A stretch of DNA of 21,777 bases from Oleispira sp963933055 (GCA_963933055.1 CAWVSY010000058.1:1-21777); one strand, 5' to 3'; counted from the first letter of the stretch, positions 6,473 through 14,945 are shown. A program made the numbers and translations. The notes: generated from the letters alone by a model not told the origin.

Positions 6473-6498
6473 ATTTTTTCTCAACCCATTTTTTTAGC

Positions 6499-6507
6499 AT
6501 GATACCA
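6499..6507 (-). promoter_or_regulatory. Extended -10 promoter for the yfaZ-like gene
   Basis: On the minus strand TGG-TATCAT (6507 to 6499) is an extended -10 element with 5/6 identity to TATAAT. No good -35 element lies at the right distance, which is usual for extended -10 promoters. Transcription would start near 6492, about 20 nt before the ATG. Confidence 0.45.
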
Positions 6508-6536
6508 GAAGCCTTGTCATTTTTTTAGACAATCAT

Positions 6537-6567
6537 AAAAAAGCAGTGCTCAAGGCACTGCTTTTTT
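6537..6567 (-). terminator. Intrinsic terminator after htpG
   Basis: A perfect stem GCAGTGC/GCACTGC (6543-6549 and 6555-6561) with loop 6550-6554 is flanked by six A and six T, extending the stem to 13 bp. Read on the minus strand it is followed by a T run. It lies 32 nt after the htpG stop. It could work in both directions. Confidence 0.88.
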
Positions 6568-6598
6568 AACTCATACCAAATAAAGCGTGATTATTTTA

Positions 6599-8500
6599 TT
6601 ACTTCATTAAATCATGAAGTAGTTTATTCAATTTAGTCACGTATTCAGCGGGCTTCTGCAACTGACTGCCTTGGGCTAACTGAGCTTGACCATAAATCAC
6701 GTGCGCCAAATCATTAAAGCGTTCTTCATCCTGCTCTTTATCCATCGTTGCAATCAATGGGTGATTTGGGTTTACCTCAAGCGTTGATTCAGCTTCAGGG
6801 ACAGGTTGCCCTGCGGCGGCCAACATTTGACGCAAACTGTCGTTCATATCGTTTTGGCCAACCACTAAGCAAGCCGGAGAATCGGTTAAACGCGCAGTAA
6901 CACGAACGTTATTAACTTCACCCTTAAGAGCGCCAGTAATACGCTCTACCAAGCTCTTATTCTCTTCTGCTAATGTTTCAGCTGCGGCTTTTTCTTCTTC
7001 ACCTGTCAACTCATCAAGGTCTAATTCACCCTTAGTGATGTCTTGGAAAGATTTTTCATCAAAATTAGCAAGATGGCTAATCATCCACTCATCAACACGC
7101 TGAGTCAGCAACAATACTTCAATATTGTTTTTCTTAAAGAACTCTAAGTGAGGACTATTAAAGACCGCGTTATAGTTCTCACCCGTCACATAATAAATCT
7201 TCTTCTGATCTTCTTTCATGCGCGAAACATAATCAGTTAAAGAGACAGACGCTTTATCGCCTTCACCTTGCGTACTCGCAAAGCGGAATAAATTGGCAAT
7301 TTTTTCTTTATTCGCAAAATCTTCTGCTGGGCCTTCTTTTAACACCTCACCAAATTGCGCCCAGAACTTAGCGTATTTCTCTTCATCTTTTTTCGCCATT
7401 TTAGTCAGCATATCAAGAACACGCTTAGTTAATGCCGAACGAATGGAATCAACATTCTTGTCTTGCTGTAAAATTTCACGAGAAACGTTCAAAGAAAGAT
7501 CATTAGAATCTAAAACACCTTTCACGAAGCGCAGATAAAGTGGCAAGAATTGCTCAGCCTCATCCATAATATAAACACGCTGTGTATACAGTTTTAAACC
7601 ACGAGCGGCATCACGATTCCAAAGATCCATAGGCGCTTGCGAAGGAATATATAGAAGGCTGGTATAATCTAACTTACCTTCAACCTTGTTATGCGACCAT
7701 GCTAACGGCTCTTGCCAATCATGAGATACATGCTTGTAGAATTCTTTATAATCCTCATCGCTAATATCGGTCTTTGGCTTAGTCCAAAGCGCTTTCGCAT
7801 CGTTAACCGCTTCAGGAATTTGCTTGCTTTCACCTTCAGCATCTTCGCTACTGACTTCTTGAGGTAAGAAAATTGGAATCGCGATATGATCTGAATATTT
7901 TTTAATCAAGCTGCGTAAACGGAAACTATCGGCGAATTCAGTTTCATCATCTTTTAGATGCAAGGTAATACGCGTACCACGTTCAGCCTTCTCAATATCC
8001 TCAAGGCTAAATTCACCCTCACCTTGTGACTGCCAACGCACAGCTTGATCCGCAGCCAAACCTGCACGACGGGTCTCAACAACAACGTCTTTAGCAACGA
8101 TGAAAGAAGCATAGAAACCAACACCGAATTGACCAATCAGCTGAGAATCTTGTTTTTCATCACCACTTAGCTTGCCCAAAAACTCTGAAGTGCCCGACTT
8201 AGCGATAGTACCTAGATGATTAACAACATCATCACGGCTCATGCCAATACCGTTATCTTCAATCGTTACTGTATTTTTTTCTTTATCAAAATCGATATGA
8301 ACAGCCAGCTCAGAGTTGCCTTCATAAAGATCGGCATTTGAAATGGCTTCGAAACGCAATTTATCACACGCATCGGATGCGTTAGAGACAAGCTCACGCA
8401 AGAAAATTTCTTTATTGGAATACAGTGAATGAATCATTAAATGAAGTAGCTGTTTTACTTCAGTTTTAAAGCCCATTGTTTCTTTTTGTGTCGCAGTCAT
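6599..8500 (-). CDS. htpG: Chaperone HtpG (bacterial Hsp90)
   Basis: This 633-residue cytosolic ATP-dependent chaperone has the three Hsp90 domains. The N-terminal GHKL ATPase carries RELVSNASDACDKLR (catalytic Glu36 and ATP-binding Asn40), DNGIGMS (82-88) and GQFGVGFYASFI (123-134). The middle domain includes LPLYLRFVKGVLDSNDLSLNVSRE, and the C-terminal dimerisation domain ends at LLHDLMK. I set the start at the ATG at 8500 because AAGGGA lies 8 nt upstream and MTATQKETMGFKTEVKQLLHLM matches family N-termini; a TTG-started extension to 8551 would translate leader repeats. A heat-shock promoter lies upstream and an intrinsic terminator follows, so it is a single-gene unit, with possible read-through from the thioesterase genes. 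Confidence 0.97.
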   Translation of the reverse strand: MTATQKETMGFKTEVKQLLHLMIHSLYSNKEIFLRELVSNASDACDKLRFEAISNADLYEGNSELAVHIDFDKEKNTVTIEDNGIGMSRDDVVNHLGTIAKSGTSEFLGKLSGDEKQDSQLIGQFGVGFYASFIVAKDVVVETRRAGLAADQAVRWQSQGEGEFSLEDIEKAERGTRITLHLKDDETEFADSFRLRSLIKKYSDHIAIPIFLPQEVSSEDAEGESKQIPEAVNDAKALWTKPKTDISDEDYKEFYKHVSHDWQEPLAWSHNKVEGKLDYTSLLYIPSQAPMDLWNRDAARGLKLYTQRVYIMDEAEQFLPLYLRFVKGVLDSNDLSLNVSREILQQDKNVDSIRSALTKRVLDMLTKMAKKDEEKYAKFWAQFGEVLKEGPAEDFANKEKIANLFRFASTQGEGDKASVSLTDYVSRMKEDQKKIYYVTGENYNAVFNSPHLEFFKKNNIEVLLLTQRVDEWMISHLANFDEKSFQDITKGELDLDELTGEEEKAAAETLAEENKSLVERITGALKGEVNNVRVTARLTDSPACLVVGQNDMNDSLRQMLAAAGQPVPEAESTLEVNPNHPLIATMDKEQDEERFNDLAHVIYGQAQLAQGSQLQKPAEYVTKLNKLLHDLMK

Positions 8501-8515
8501 CTGATTTCCCTTACT

Positions 8516-8557
8516 CTGAACAATTACTTCTGAACAATTACTTTTGAACAATCAAAA
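8516..8557. repeat. Tandem 14-bp repeat in the htpG leader
   Basis: CTGAACAATTACTT occurs twice in perfect tandem (8516-8529 and 8530-8543), followed by a degenerate third unit beginning TTGAACAAT (8544-8557). The array lies in the transcribed leader between the heat-shock promoter and the ribosome binding site. Slippage could change its copy number. A role in mRNA folding is possible but unproven. Confidence 0.7.
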
Positions 8558-8597
8558 GCATCATAAATCATTGGCTAGTGTTTTAGCCTTGTATCAG

Positions 8598-8627
8598 AAA
8601 TTGGGACAGGTGAGGGAATTTCAAGGG
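8598..8627 (-). promoter_or_regulatory. Heat-shock (sigma32) promoter of htpG
   Basis: On the minus strand CCCTTGAAA (8627-8619) and CCCAATTT (8605-8598) match the sigma32 elements CTTGAAA and CCCCATnT with a 13-bp gap, closely resembling the E. coli groE promoter. Transcription would start near 8590, leaving a leader of about 90 nt. It lies only 12 bp downstream of the thioesterase stop codon. Confidence 0.8.
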
Positions 8628-8639
8628 ATGACCTAGCAT

Positions 8640-9077
8640 TTATTTCTTTGCCAATAGAAAGTGAGCACGTGCCGTTGCGATAGGATTTGCGCGATCGGTT
8701 TGCCAAGCATTGATCGCGACATTAGCAACACGACTGCCCTGACGCCAAATTTGGCATTCAGCAAACGTATCCTGATCACGCCCTGCTCTCAAATAATCCA
8801 GAGAGAAGTCGACGATTTTAGGCATCAAAGGAGTATCCATAAACATTAATAAATTAATCGCCGCTGACAGCTCCATAAATCCGCCAATCACACCACCATG
8901 AATGGCTGGTAAAATAGGATTGCCAATATTATCGATATTGCGAGGCAGTTTAAAAATCACATTATCGCCAAAACGTTGAAATTCAAACCCGATATAATTT
9001 GCGTAAGGGATTTTGTCAACCAGTGGCTGAAAATCACCACTGACTTGTGCTTCATGAATGGTATCTTGAAAACTCAT
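8640..9077 (-). CDS. Hotdog-fold thioesterase, PaaI-like (second of pair)
   Basis: This 145-residue single hotdog-domain protein is predicted to hydrolyse an acyl-CoA or related thioester. The central helix motif is GNPILPAIHGGVIGGFMELSA (about 52-72). It carries HGG and a Glu where PaaI has Asp and YdiI/EntH-type enzymes have Glu, so it is probably catalytic. The strand KIVDFSLDYLRAG follows, then NVAINAWQTDR. No signal peptide is present. Its ATG overlaps the stop of the preceding paralogue (TAATG), implying translational coupling and possibly a hetero-oligomer. No terminator separates it from the htpG promoter region. The substrate cannot be told from sequence. Confidence 0.85.
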   Translation of the reverse strand: MSFQDTIHEAQVSGDFQPLVDKIPYANYIGFEFQRFGDNVIFKLPRNIDNIGNPILPAIHGGVIGGFMELSAAINLLMFMDTPLMPKIVDFSLDYLRAGRDQDTFAECQIWRQGSRVANVAINAWQTDRANPIATARAHFLLAKK

Positions 9078-9607
9078 TAAAGGTTTCCCCCGAGGCTCTT
9101 CTGCGTTTTAACTAAAGGAGCGGTCCCCATATAAATACTGGCATCTCCGGTTTCGATAACACGTCTAAAATCAGGCGGCGTCATTTCATGCCCTATGCGC
9201 ATAAAAGTAGCATTGCACTTGGCCACAAGCGTATCGTCTAACTCTTGCTTTACCTGACACTCAGTAAATACCACGTTATTGGTAATGCGCGTAACAGAAG
9301 CATGAGCAACTAAATCCAATCCCGGCTCAGATGCTTTCATATAGTCAACGCGTAAATCCAGCGTTGGGCAGAGCTCCATCCCTTCAATCGCTACAAAACA
9401 AGCGGTTCCACAGGCGGTATCCATTAATGTCGTTAATGCCCCACCATGGATAATCCCCATCAAAGGATTGCCAATAATATCATCGCTATAAGGTAAACGA
9501 AGTTGCAAACTGGTCTCGCCAGCACTTAGAACTTTCAGCCCTAAAAGCTGACAATGACGAAGCACAGAAATGAAACGTTCTGCTTTTTGCTGAGCGGTAA
9601 TATTCAT
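9077..9607 (-). CDS. Hotdog-fold thioesterase, PaaI-like (first of pair)
   Basis: This 176-residue hotdog-domain protein has GNPLMGIIHGGALTTLMDTACG at about residues 47-68, with HGG and the catalytic-type Asp of PaaI enzymes. It continues with TLDLRVDYMKAS, NNVVFTECQVKQ and a C-terminal extension of some 35 residues not found in its neighbour. The shared GNPxxxxIHGG core shows that the two genes arose by duplication, but they have diverged strongly and differ in the catalytic acid (Asp here, Glu in the other). I use the ATG at 9607; GTG at 9616 with GAG just upstream is an equally possible start. A 12-bp palindrome lies 36 bp upstream of the ATG and may be an operator. Confidence 0.85.
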   Translation of the reverse strand: MNITAQQKAERFISVLRHCQLLGLKVLSAGETSLQLRLPYSDDIIGNPLMGIIHGGALTTLMDTACGTACFVAIEGMELCPTLDLRVDYMKASEPGLDLVAHASVTRITNNVVFTECQVKQELDDTLVAKCNATFMRIGHEMTPPDFRRVIETGDASIYMGTAPLVKTQKSLGGNL

Positions 9608-9642
9608 AAAAATCACAGTACTCTAGTAATTATTATTTGCGT

Positions 9643-9654
9643 TAATACGTATTA
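9643..9654. promoter_or_regulatory. 12-bp perfect palindrome upstream of the thioesterase pair
   Basis: TAATACGTATTA is a perfect palindrome 36 bp before the first thioesterase ATG. Its position in the likely promoter region makes an operator possible, but a 12-bp AT-rich palindrome can also occur by chance. Confidence 0.3.
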
Positions 9655-9769
9655 TTAGAGCGAGTTTATACATTAATCTTAGTAAGGATAAAACCAGAAC
9701 CTTTGTTAAACCCTTGAAATTGTTTATTTTTTACTCATGAAATATCAATTTATAATAATCATAGGCATA

Positions 9770-9796
9770 AAAAAGGGCGCTAAAAGCGCCCTTTTT
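9770..9796 (-). terminator. Intrinsic terminator of the sdh-suc operon
   Basis: A stem GGGCGC/GCGCCC (9775-9780 and 9786-9791) with loop TAAAA is extended on both sides by five A and five T. On the minus strand it ends in a T run 17 nt beyond the sucD stop. It closes the 11.5-kb operon and may be bidirectional. Confidence 0.92.
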
Positions 9797-9812
9797 AAAC
9801 ATCAACTCGGTA

Positions 9813-10688
9813 CTAAGACCAACCGGTAATCTTTTGCAGCGCCTTACCGATATCAGCAAGACTGCGAACAGTCTCAACACCAGCGTCTTCCAGTGCCGCA
9901 AACTTCTCATCGGCCGTGCCTTTACCACCCGCAATGATCGCACCGGCATGACCCATACGCTTACCCGCTGGAGCGGTAACACCTGCGATATAAGAAACGA
10001 CCGGCTTGGTTACATTCGCTTTAATGAAAGCAGCCGCTTCCTCTTCAGCACTACCACCAATTTCACCAATCATCACAATGGCTTCTGTTTTAGGGTCATC
10101 TTGAAACAACTGCAGAATATCAATGAAGTTAGATCCAGGAATCGGGTCACCACCAATACCAACACAGGTAGACTGGCCAAAACCATAATCCGTGGTTTGC
10201 TTAACCGCTTCATAGGTTAGTGTGCCTGAGCGTGAAACAACGCCCACTTTACCTGGCAAATGGATATGACCTGGCATAATACCAATCTTGCATTCGCCTG
10301 GAGTGATGACACCTGGGCAGTTCGGGCCAATAAGGCGAACACCCAGTTCGTCACATTTCACCTTCGCTTCAAGCATATCCAGTGTAGGAATGCCTTCTGT
10401 AATACAAACGATTAACTTAATACCGCCATTAGCCGCCTCAAGAATGGAATCTTTACAGAACGGTGCTGGTACATAAATCACAGATGCTTCAGCACCGGTC
10501 TCTTTTACCGCTTCGGAAACCGTATTAAATACAGGCAAACCTAAATGCGTTTGACCGCCTTTTCCTGGCGTTACACCACCCACCATTTTTGTGCCGTATT
10601 CAATAGCTTGCTCAGAATGAAACGTTCCTTGCGCACCGGTAAAACCTTGGCAAATAACTTTGGTATTTTTATCGATTAAAATGCTCAT
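9813..10688 (-). CDS. sucD: Succinyl-CoA synthetase alpha subunit
   Basis: This 291-residue subunit with SucC interconverts succinyl-CoA and succinate with formation of ATP or GTP in the TCA cycle. The N-terminal CoA-binding Rossmann domain contains QGFTGAQGTFHSEQAI (about 14-29) and VGGVTPGKGG (36-45). The second domain contains GPNCPGVITPGECKIGIMPG (121-140) and the phosphohistidine loop RMGHAGAIIAGGKGTA with active-site His247. The length matches E. coli SucD (289). AAGGG lies about 7 nt before the ATG. It follows sucC by 13 nt and is the last gene of the operon, followed by a strong terminator. Confidence 0.98.
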   Translation of the reverse strand: MSILIDKNTKVICQGFTGAQGTFHSEQAIEYGTKMVGGVTPGKGGQTHLGLPVFNTVSEAVKETGAEASVIYVPAPFCKDSILEAANGGIKLIVCITEGIPTLDMLEAKVKCDELGVRLIGPNCPGVITPGECKIGIMPGHIHLPGKVGVVSRSGTLTYEAVKQTTDYGFGQSTCVGIGGDPIPGSNFIDILQLFQDDPKTEAIVMIGEIGGSAEEEAAAFIKANVTKPVVSYIAGVTAPAGKRMGHAGAIIAGGKGTADEKFAALEDAGVETVRSLADIGKALQKITGWS

Positions 10689-10701
10689 TATTCACCCTTA
10701 A

Positions 10702-11865
10702 TTATTTAGCGACGGCTTTAACAGCCTGTTCGGCCGCGTCAGTTAAACTGGTTGCAGCAATAATATTCAAACCACTATCGGCCAATACTTTACTGCCTAA
10801 TTCTGCATTATTACCTTCTAGGCGAACAATAACAGGAATTGTCACACCCACTTCCTGAACGGCACCAATAACACCTTCAGCAATGAGATCGCAGCGTACG
10901 ATACCTCCAAAGATATTAATCAAAACGGCTTCAACATTTTTATCGGATAAAATAATTTTGAACGCTTCAATAACACGTTCTTTGGTTGCACCGCCCCCCA
11001 CATCTAAGAAGTTAGCAGGCTTGCCACCATGCAGCTGAACGATGTCCATCGTTCCCATTGCAAGACCAGCGCCATTGACCATGCAACCGATATTACCATC
11101 GAGGGCTACGTAGTTAAGCTCCCATTTGGCCGCATGCGCTTCACGCTCATCTTCTTGAGAAGGGTCATGCATTTCTTGCAAATCTTTATGACGATAGACC
11201 GCATTACTATCAATATTGATTTTCGCATCCAAACAATGCAAATCACCTTCACTGGTAATAACAAGAGGATTGATTTCTAACAAGGCTAAATCTTTTTCAA
11301 CAAACAATTTTGCTAAACCTAAAAAGATTTTAACAAACTGATTAATTTGCTTACCTTCAAGACCAAGCTGAAAAGCCAGCTCACGTGCTTGATAAGGCTG
11401 AGCACCGACCAAAGGATCGATTTCAGCTTTTAGAATTTTTTCTGGAGTTTCGTGGGCGACTTTTTCAATCTCAACACCACCTTCTGTCGACGCCATAAAA
11501 ACAATGCGACGACTGGCACGATCAACGACCGCACCTAAATAAAGTTCTTGAGCAATATCGGTACAAGTTTCAACCAGAATACGACTTACAGGCTGACCAT
11601 TGGCATCGGTTTGGTAGGTCACTAGATTTTTACCCAACCAATGCTGAGCAAATTCTTTTATTTCTTCTTTTGAAGAAACCAACTTAACACCACCGGCCTT
11701 CCCTCGACCTCCAGCATGAACTTGGGCTTTTACTACCCACTTATCACCATCGATTTGATCTGCTGCAGCGACTGCTTCTTCAACTGTCTTAGCGGCGATA
11801 CCTTTTGATACTGGTAAGCCGTATTGAGCGAAGAGCTGTTTACCCTGATACTCGTGTAGGTTCAT
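10702..11865 (-). CDS. sucC: Succinyl-CoA synthetase beta subunit (ATP-grasp)
   Basis: This 387-residue subunit (E. coli 388) binds nucleotide and succinate. The N-terminal ATP-grasp domain starts MNLHEYQGKQLFAQYGLPV and contains WVVKAQVHAGGRGKAGGVKL (about 43-62). LALLEINPLVI and GDLHCLDAKINIDSNA carry the Mg-nucleotide acidic residues. The C-terminal domain has MVNGAGLAMGTMDIVQLHGG and NIFGGIVRCD, the ligase contacts to SucD. GGGA lies about 9 nt upstream of the ATG. A 401-nt gap separates it from lpd, much longer than the other spacers in this operon, so sucCD may also have its own promoter. Confidence 0.98.
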   Translation of the reverse strand: MNLHEYQGKQLFAQYGLPVSKGIAAKTVEEAVAAADQIDGDKWVVKAQVHAGGRGKAGGVKLVSSKEEIKEFAQHWLGKNLVTYQTDANGQPVSRILVETCTDIAQELYLGAVVDRASRRIVFMASTEGGVEIEKVAHETPEKILKAEIDPLVGAQPYQARELAFQLGLEGKQINQFVKIFLGLAKLFVEKDLALLEINPLVITSEGDLHCLDAKINIDSNAVYRHKDLQEMHDPSQEDEREAHAAKWELNYVALDGNIGCMVNGAGLAMGTMDIVQLHGGKPANFLDVGGGATKERVIEAFKIILSDKNVEAVLINIFGGIVRCDLIAEGVIGAVQEVGVTIPVIVRLEGNNAELGSKVLADSGLNIIAATSLTDAAEQAVKAVAK

Positions 11866-12266
11866 TCAAATTATCCCGTCAAATTGAGTAGGTTGATCAT
11901 TCAACTAGTCAAGAACAAAGTCAACTAGACTTAAGTATAGTTAACTCATAGTGCGCTTTACACATTCAACCACTGCACACTTTCCATCACGACACTAACG
12001 CCAGAGCTCGCTCCGAACTAGCTGCTAAATTTTCTTATAACCTTTAGTGATAATAGACTGTCGTAATTAGAATTCCAAACGCCATATACAAAAAAAGCCA
12101 TAAAACAAAATTTAATTGCCTAACCGATGATTCAAGTCAGAAATTAAAACCCTATTTTACAGCTTTTTTGATGCGTCAAAGCCAATGACAATGCGCATCA
12201 TAACGCTTAATACTTGCTATTAGCATCGCCCTTATTACTTACGTATTAAGGGCTAAGGATTAAGAA
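11866..12266. other. Long lpd-sucC intergenic region
   Basis: These 401 nt contain no convincing coding frame. Just after the lpd stop is a hairpin (12228-12253). Close to sucC, TCAACTAG is repeated at 11901 and 11921, two helical turns apart. On the minus strand TTGACT (11924-11919), a 17-bp spacer and AATGAT (11901-11896) form a possible weak sigma70 promoter for sucCD, and TATACT at 11939-11934 is an alternative -10 without a good -35. The region is AT-rich and shows no obvious stable fold beyond the hairpin. Confidence 0.5.
12228..12253 (-). other. Hairpin after lpd, no T run
   Basis: GCCCTTA (12228-12234) pairs with TAAGGGC (12247-12253). After one mismatch, three more pairs close a four-base loop, giving about 10 bp. 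It lies 13 nt after the lpd stop but has no T run on the minus strand, so an mRNA-stabilising or processing element is more likely than an intrinsic terminator. Confidence 0.5.
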
Positions 12267-13709
12267 CTATTTTTTCTTCGGTTTACGATTTGCTTTATGA
12301 ATTGCGGAATTATTAACCGCCAAAGCCGCTTCGTGAACAGCTTCAGAAATGGATGGATGAGAGAAAACCATCATACCAATATCTTCAGCACTCGAACCAA
12401 ACTCCATCGCAATTACAATTTGCTGGCATAAATCACCGGCATTAGGGCCAATAATATGGGCACCCAAAATGCGATCAGTTTCTGCATCAGCAATAATCTT
12501 CACAAAACCATCAGTATCCGTAGAAGCCATTGCACGACCGTTAGCCGCAAATGGGAACATACCTACATTGTAAGATTCACCATCAGCTTTTAACTGTTCT
12601 TCGGTACGACCAACACTGGCGATTTCAGGGCTAGTATAAATAACAGAAGGCACCACATCATAATTAAGCTGAGCTTTATGACCAGCAATGCGTTCTGCAA
12701 CCATAACACCTTCTTCAGAGGCTTTATGAGCAAGCATAGGGCCACGCACAACATCACCGATTGCCCAGATACCTGGAGCATCTGTTGAGCAATAGTCGTT
12801 AACAAAGAAGAAGCCGCGCTCATCCATATTAACGCCACTATCACCGGCCAACAAACCTTCAGTATAAGGGCGACGGCCTACCGCTACGATCAGTTTATCA
12901 AAAGTGATTTTCTGCTCACCTTCAGAATCCTGATAAGTAACCGTTACTTCTTCGCCATTCACTTCACTGCCAGTTACACGAGCACCAATGCGAATATCCA
13001 AACCTTGCTTGGTTAAAAGCTTCTTCGCTTCTTTAGCAACGGTTTGATCAACCATATGAAGGAAAGAGTCTTGTGCTTCAAGCACAACAACTTCAGAACC
13101 TAAACGAGCCCAAACACTGCCCAATTCCAAACCAATTACGCCAGCACCAATCACACCTAAACGCTTAGGTACTTCAGTAAATTCCAACGCACCCGTTGAA
13201 TCGACAATAATATTGTCCGTCAAAGGCGTTGGTGGAATCTCAACAGGAACAGAACCTGTTGCGATAATCACGTTTTCCGCTTCAATCATTTCACTAACAC
13301 CAGAATGGTTAGTGAATTCAACTTTACGACCCGCTAATAACTTACCAGTACCTTCAAGGGCAGTAACACCATTGGCTTTAAACAAGGTAGCAACACCCAT
13401 GGTCAGATTTTTAACAATCTGATCCTTGCGCTGAATCATTGCCGGCACATCCATTTTCACTTCACCGGTAGAAATACCGTGCAGTGCAAACTTCTCATGC
13501 GCCTCTTCGTACTTATGCGTACTATCCAAGAGAGCTTTAGAAGGAATACAACCAACATTTAGGCAAGTACCGCCAAAAACACCCTTGCCTTCCTTATTTA
13601 CCCACTTGTCGATACAGGCCGTTGATAAACCTAGCTGGGCGCAACGAATAGCCGCTACATAACCACCAGGACCACCACCGATTACCACAACATCAAATTG
13701 CTTACTCAT
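12267..13709 (-). CDS. lpd: Dihydrolipoamide dehydrogenase (E3)
   Basis: This 480-residue FAD flavoprotein reoxidises dihydrolipoamide on E2 using NAD. The FAD Rossmann motif is VVVIGGGPGGYVAA (about 7-20), and the redox disulfide is Cys49/Cys54 in GGTCLNVGCIPSK. The NAD-binding motif is GVIGAGVIGLELGSVW (near 190-205), a second FAD contact is IWAIGDV, and the interface His-Glu pair is His451/Glu456 in HPSISEAVHE. It has a lysine-rich tail (KANRKPKKK). AAGGA lies 6 nt before the ATG. It follows sucB by 12 nt, so it is mainly the E3 of the 2-oxoglutarate complex, though it may also serve other lipoyl complexes, as in Pseudomonas LpdG. Confidence 0.98.
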   Translation of the reverse strand: MSKQFDVVVIGGGPGGYVAAIRCAQLGLSTACIDKWVNKEGKGVFGGTCLNVGCIPSKALLDSTHKYEEAHEKFALHGISTGEVKMDVPAMIQRKDQIVKNLTMGVATLFKANGVTALEGTGKLLAGRKVEFTNHSGVSEMIEAENVIIATGSVPVEIPPTPLTDNIIVDSTGALEFTEVPKRLGVIGAGVIGLELGSVWARLGSEVVVLEAQDSFLHMVDQTVAKEAKKLLTKQGLDIRIGARVTGSEVNGEEVTVTYQDSEGEQKITFDKLIVAVGRRPYTEGLLAGDSGVNMDERGFFFVNDYCSTDAPGIWAIGDVVRGPMLAHKASEEGVMVAERIAGHKAQLNYDVVPSVIYTSPEIASVGRTEEQLKADGESYNVGMFPFAANGRAMASTDTDGFVKIIADAETDRILGAHIIGPNAGDLCQQIVIAMEFGSSAEDIGMMVFSHPSISEAVHEAALAVNNSAIHKANRKPKKK

Positions 13710-13721
13710 GTATCTTCCTTA

Positions 13722-14945
13722 TTAAATATCCAATAACAAACGTGCTGGATCTTCTAGCATGTCTTTAATTGCTACCAAGAACTGAACGGCTTCTTTACCA
13801 TCAATCATTCTGTGATCGTAAGACAATGCCAAATACATCATTGGCAAAATCACGACTTCACCCTCAACAGCCATTGGGCGATCTTGGATCTTATGCATAC
13901 CCATAATAGCGGTCTGCGGCGGATTCAGAATAGGTGTTGATAATAGAGAACCAAATGTTCCACCATTAGAAATAGTAAAAGTACCACCTTGCATCTCATC
14001 AATACCCAACTTGCCATCACGGGCACGGGCACCAAAATCACCAATAGTATTTTCGACTTCAGCCAAACCCATTGCATCAGTATCACGCAAAATAGGCACA
14101 ACCAAACCACGCTCAGTCGATACGGCTACACCAATATCTTGATAACCGTGGTAAATCATATCGCTACCATCAATGGAAGCATTCACCGCAGGGAACTTCT
14201 TGAGCGCTTCTGTTGCGGCTTTCACGAAGAAAGACATAAAGCCTAGCTTAACGCCATGCGCCTTAACAAAACGATCCTGATATTTCTTCCGCAGCTCCAT
14301 AATCGGCTTCATGTTGACTTCGTTATACGTAGTCAACATGGCAGCATTTTGCTGAGCACTTACCAAACGCTTAGCAATGGTTGAACGTAAACGTGTCATA
14401 GGAACACGTTTTTCGATACGCTCACCCGCATCAAAGCTGATTGAACCGGCATTAGAAGCTGGTTTCTGAGCTGCTTTTGCTGGTTCAGCAGCGGCAGGCG
14501 CAGACTCAGCTTTAGGAGTTTTTAGGTGATTTAATATATCTTCTTTAGTAACACGACCGTCTTTACCCGTAGCTTCAACATCGCTTGCGCTAATGCCGTT
14601 TTCTTCGGCAAGCTTACGTGCTGCTGGGCTCATGATGATGTCATTAGAAGACTCAGCCGCTTCTGCTGGTGCTGATTTCTCTTCAGAGCTGGTTGCTGTC
14701 GCCGTACCACCTTCGTCAAAAATCCCAAGCACTTCTGCGCTCAAAACAACTTCGCCTTCGCCCTTGATAATTTCTTTTAAGACACCGTCAGCAGACGCGA
14801 CTACTTCTAATACAACTTTGTCAGTTTCGATATCGACAATAAGCTCATCACGACTGATCGCTTCACCTGGCTTTTTATACCAAGTCGCTACTGTGCCATC
14901 CGCGACAGATTCTGGAAATGTTGGTGTTTTTATTTCGATGGTCAT
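13722..14945 (-). CDS. sucB: Dihydrolipoamide succinyltransferase (E2 of 2-oxoglutarate dehydrogenase)
   Basis: This 407-residue core subunit transfers the succinyl group from lipoyl-lysine to CoA. One lipoyl domain (1-78) carries Lys43 in ETDKVVLEV. An Ala/Pro/Glu-rich linker (80-102) follows, then a peripheral subunit-binding domain (103-141, MSPAARKLAEENGISASDVEATG), a second Ala/Pro linker, and the trimeric catalytic domain (about 180-407) with ALSYDHRMIDG (His378, Asp382). Residue lengths agree with E. coli SucB (405). AAGGAAA lies about 7 nt upstream of the ATG. The gene lies 27 nt after sucA and 12 nt before lpd, giving the complete E1-E2-E3 set in order. Confidence 0.98.
   Translation of the reverse strand: MTIEIKTPTFPESVADGTVATWYKKPGEAISRDELIVDIETDKVVLEVVASADGVLKEIIKGEGEVVLSAEVLGIFDEGGTATATSSEEKSAPAEAAESSNDIIMSPAARKLAEENGISASDVEATGKDGRVTKEDILNHLKTPKAESAPAAAEPAKAAQKPASNAGSISFDAGERIEKRVPMTRLRSTIAKRLVSAQQNAAMLTTYNEVNMKPIMELRKKYQDRFVKAHGVKLGFMSFFVKAATEALKKFPAVNASIDGSDMIYHGYQDIGVAVSTERGLVVPILRDTDAMGLAEVENTIGDFGARARDGKLGIDEMQGGTFTISNGGTFGSLLSTPILNPPQTAIMGMHKIQDRPMAVEGEVVILPMMYLALSYDHRMIDGKEAVQFLVAIKDMLEDPARLLLDI

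Noticed and set aside
8501..8551. N-terminal extension of htpG from a TTG at 8551
   Set aside because: It would translate the leader repeats; the ATG at 8500 has AAGGGA at proper spacing and fits Hsp90 family starts.
12228..12253. Intrinsic terminator after lpd
   Set aside because: The stem is good but no T run follows on the transcribed strand, so it is listed only as a hairpin.
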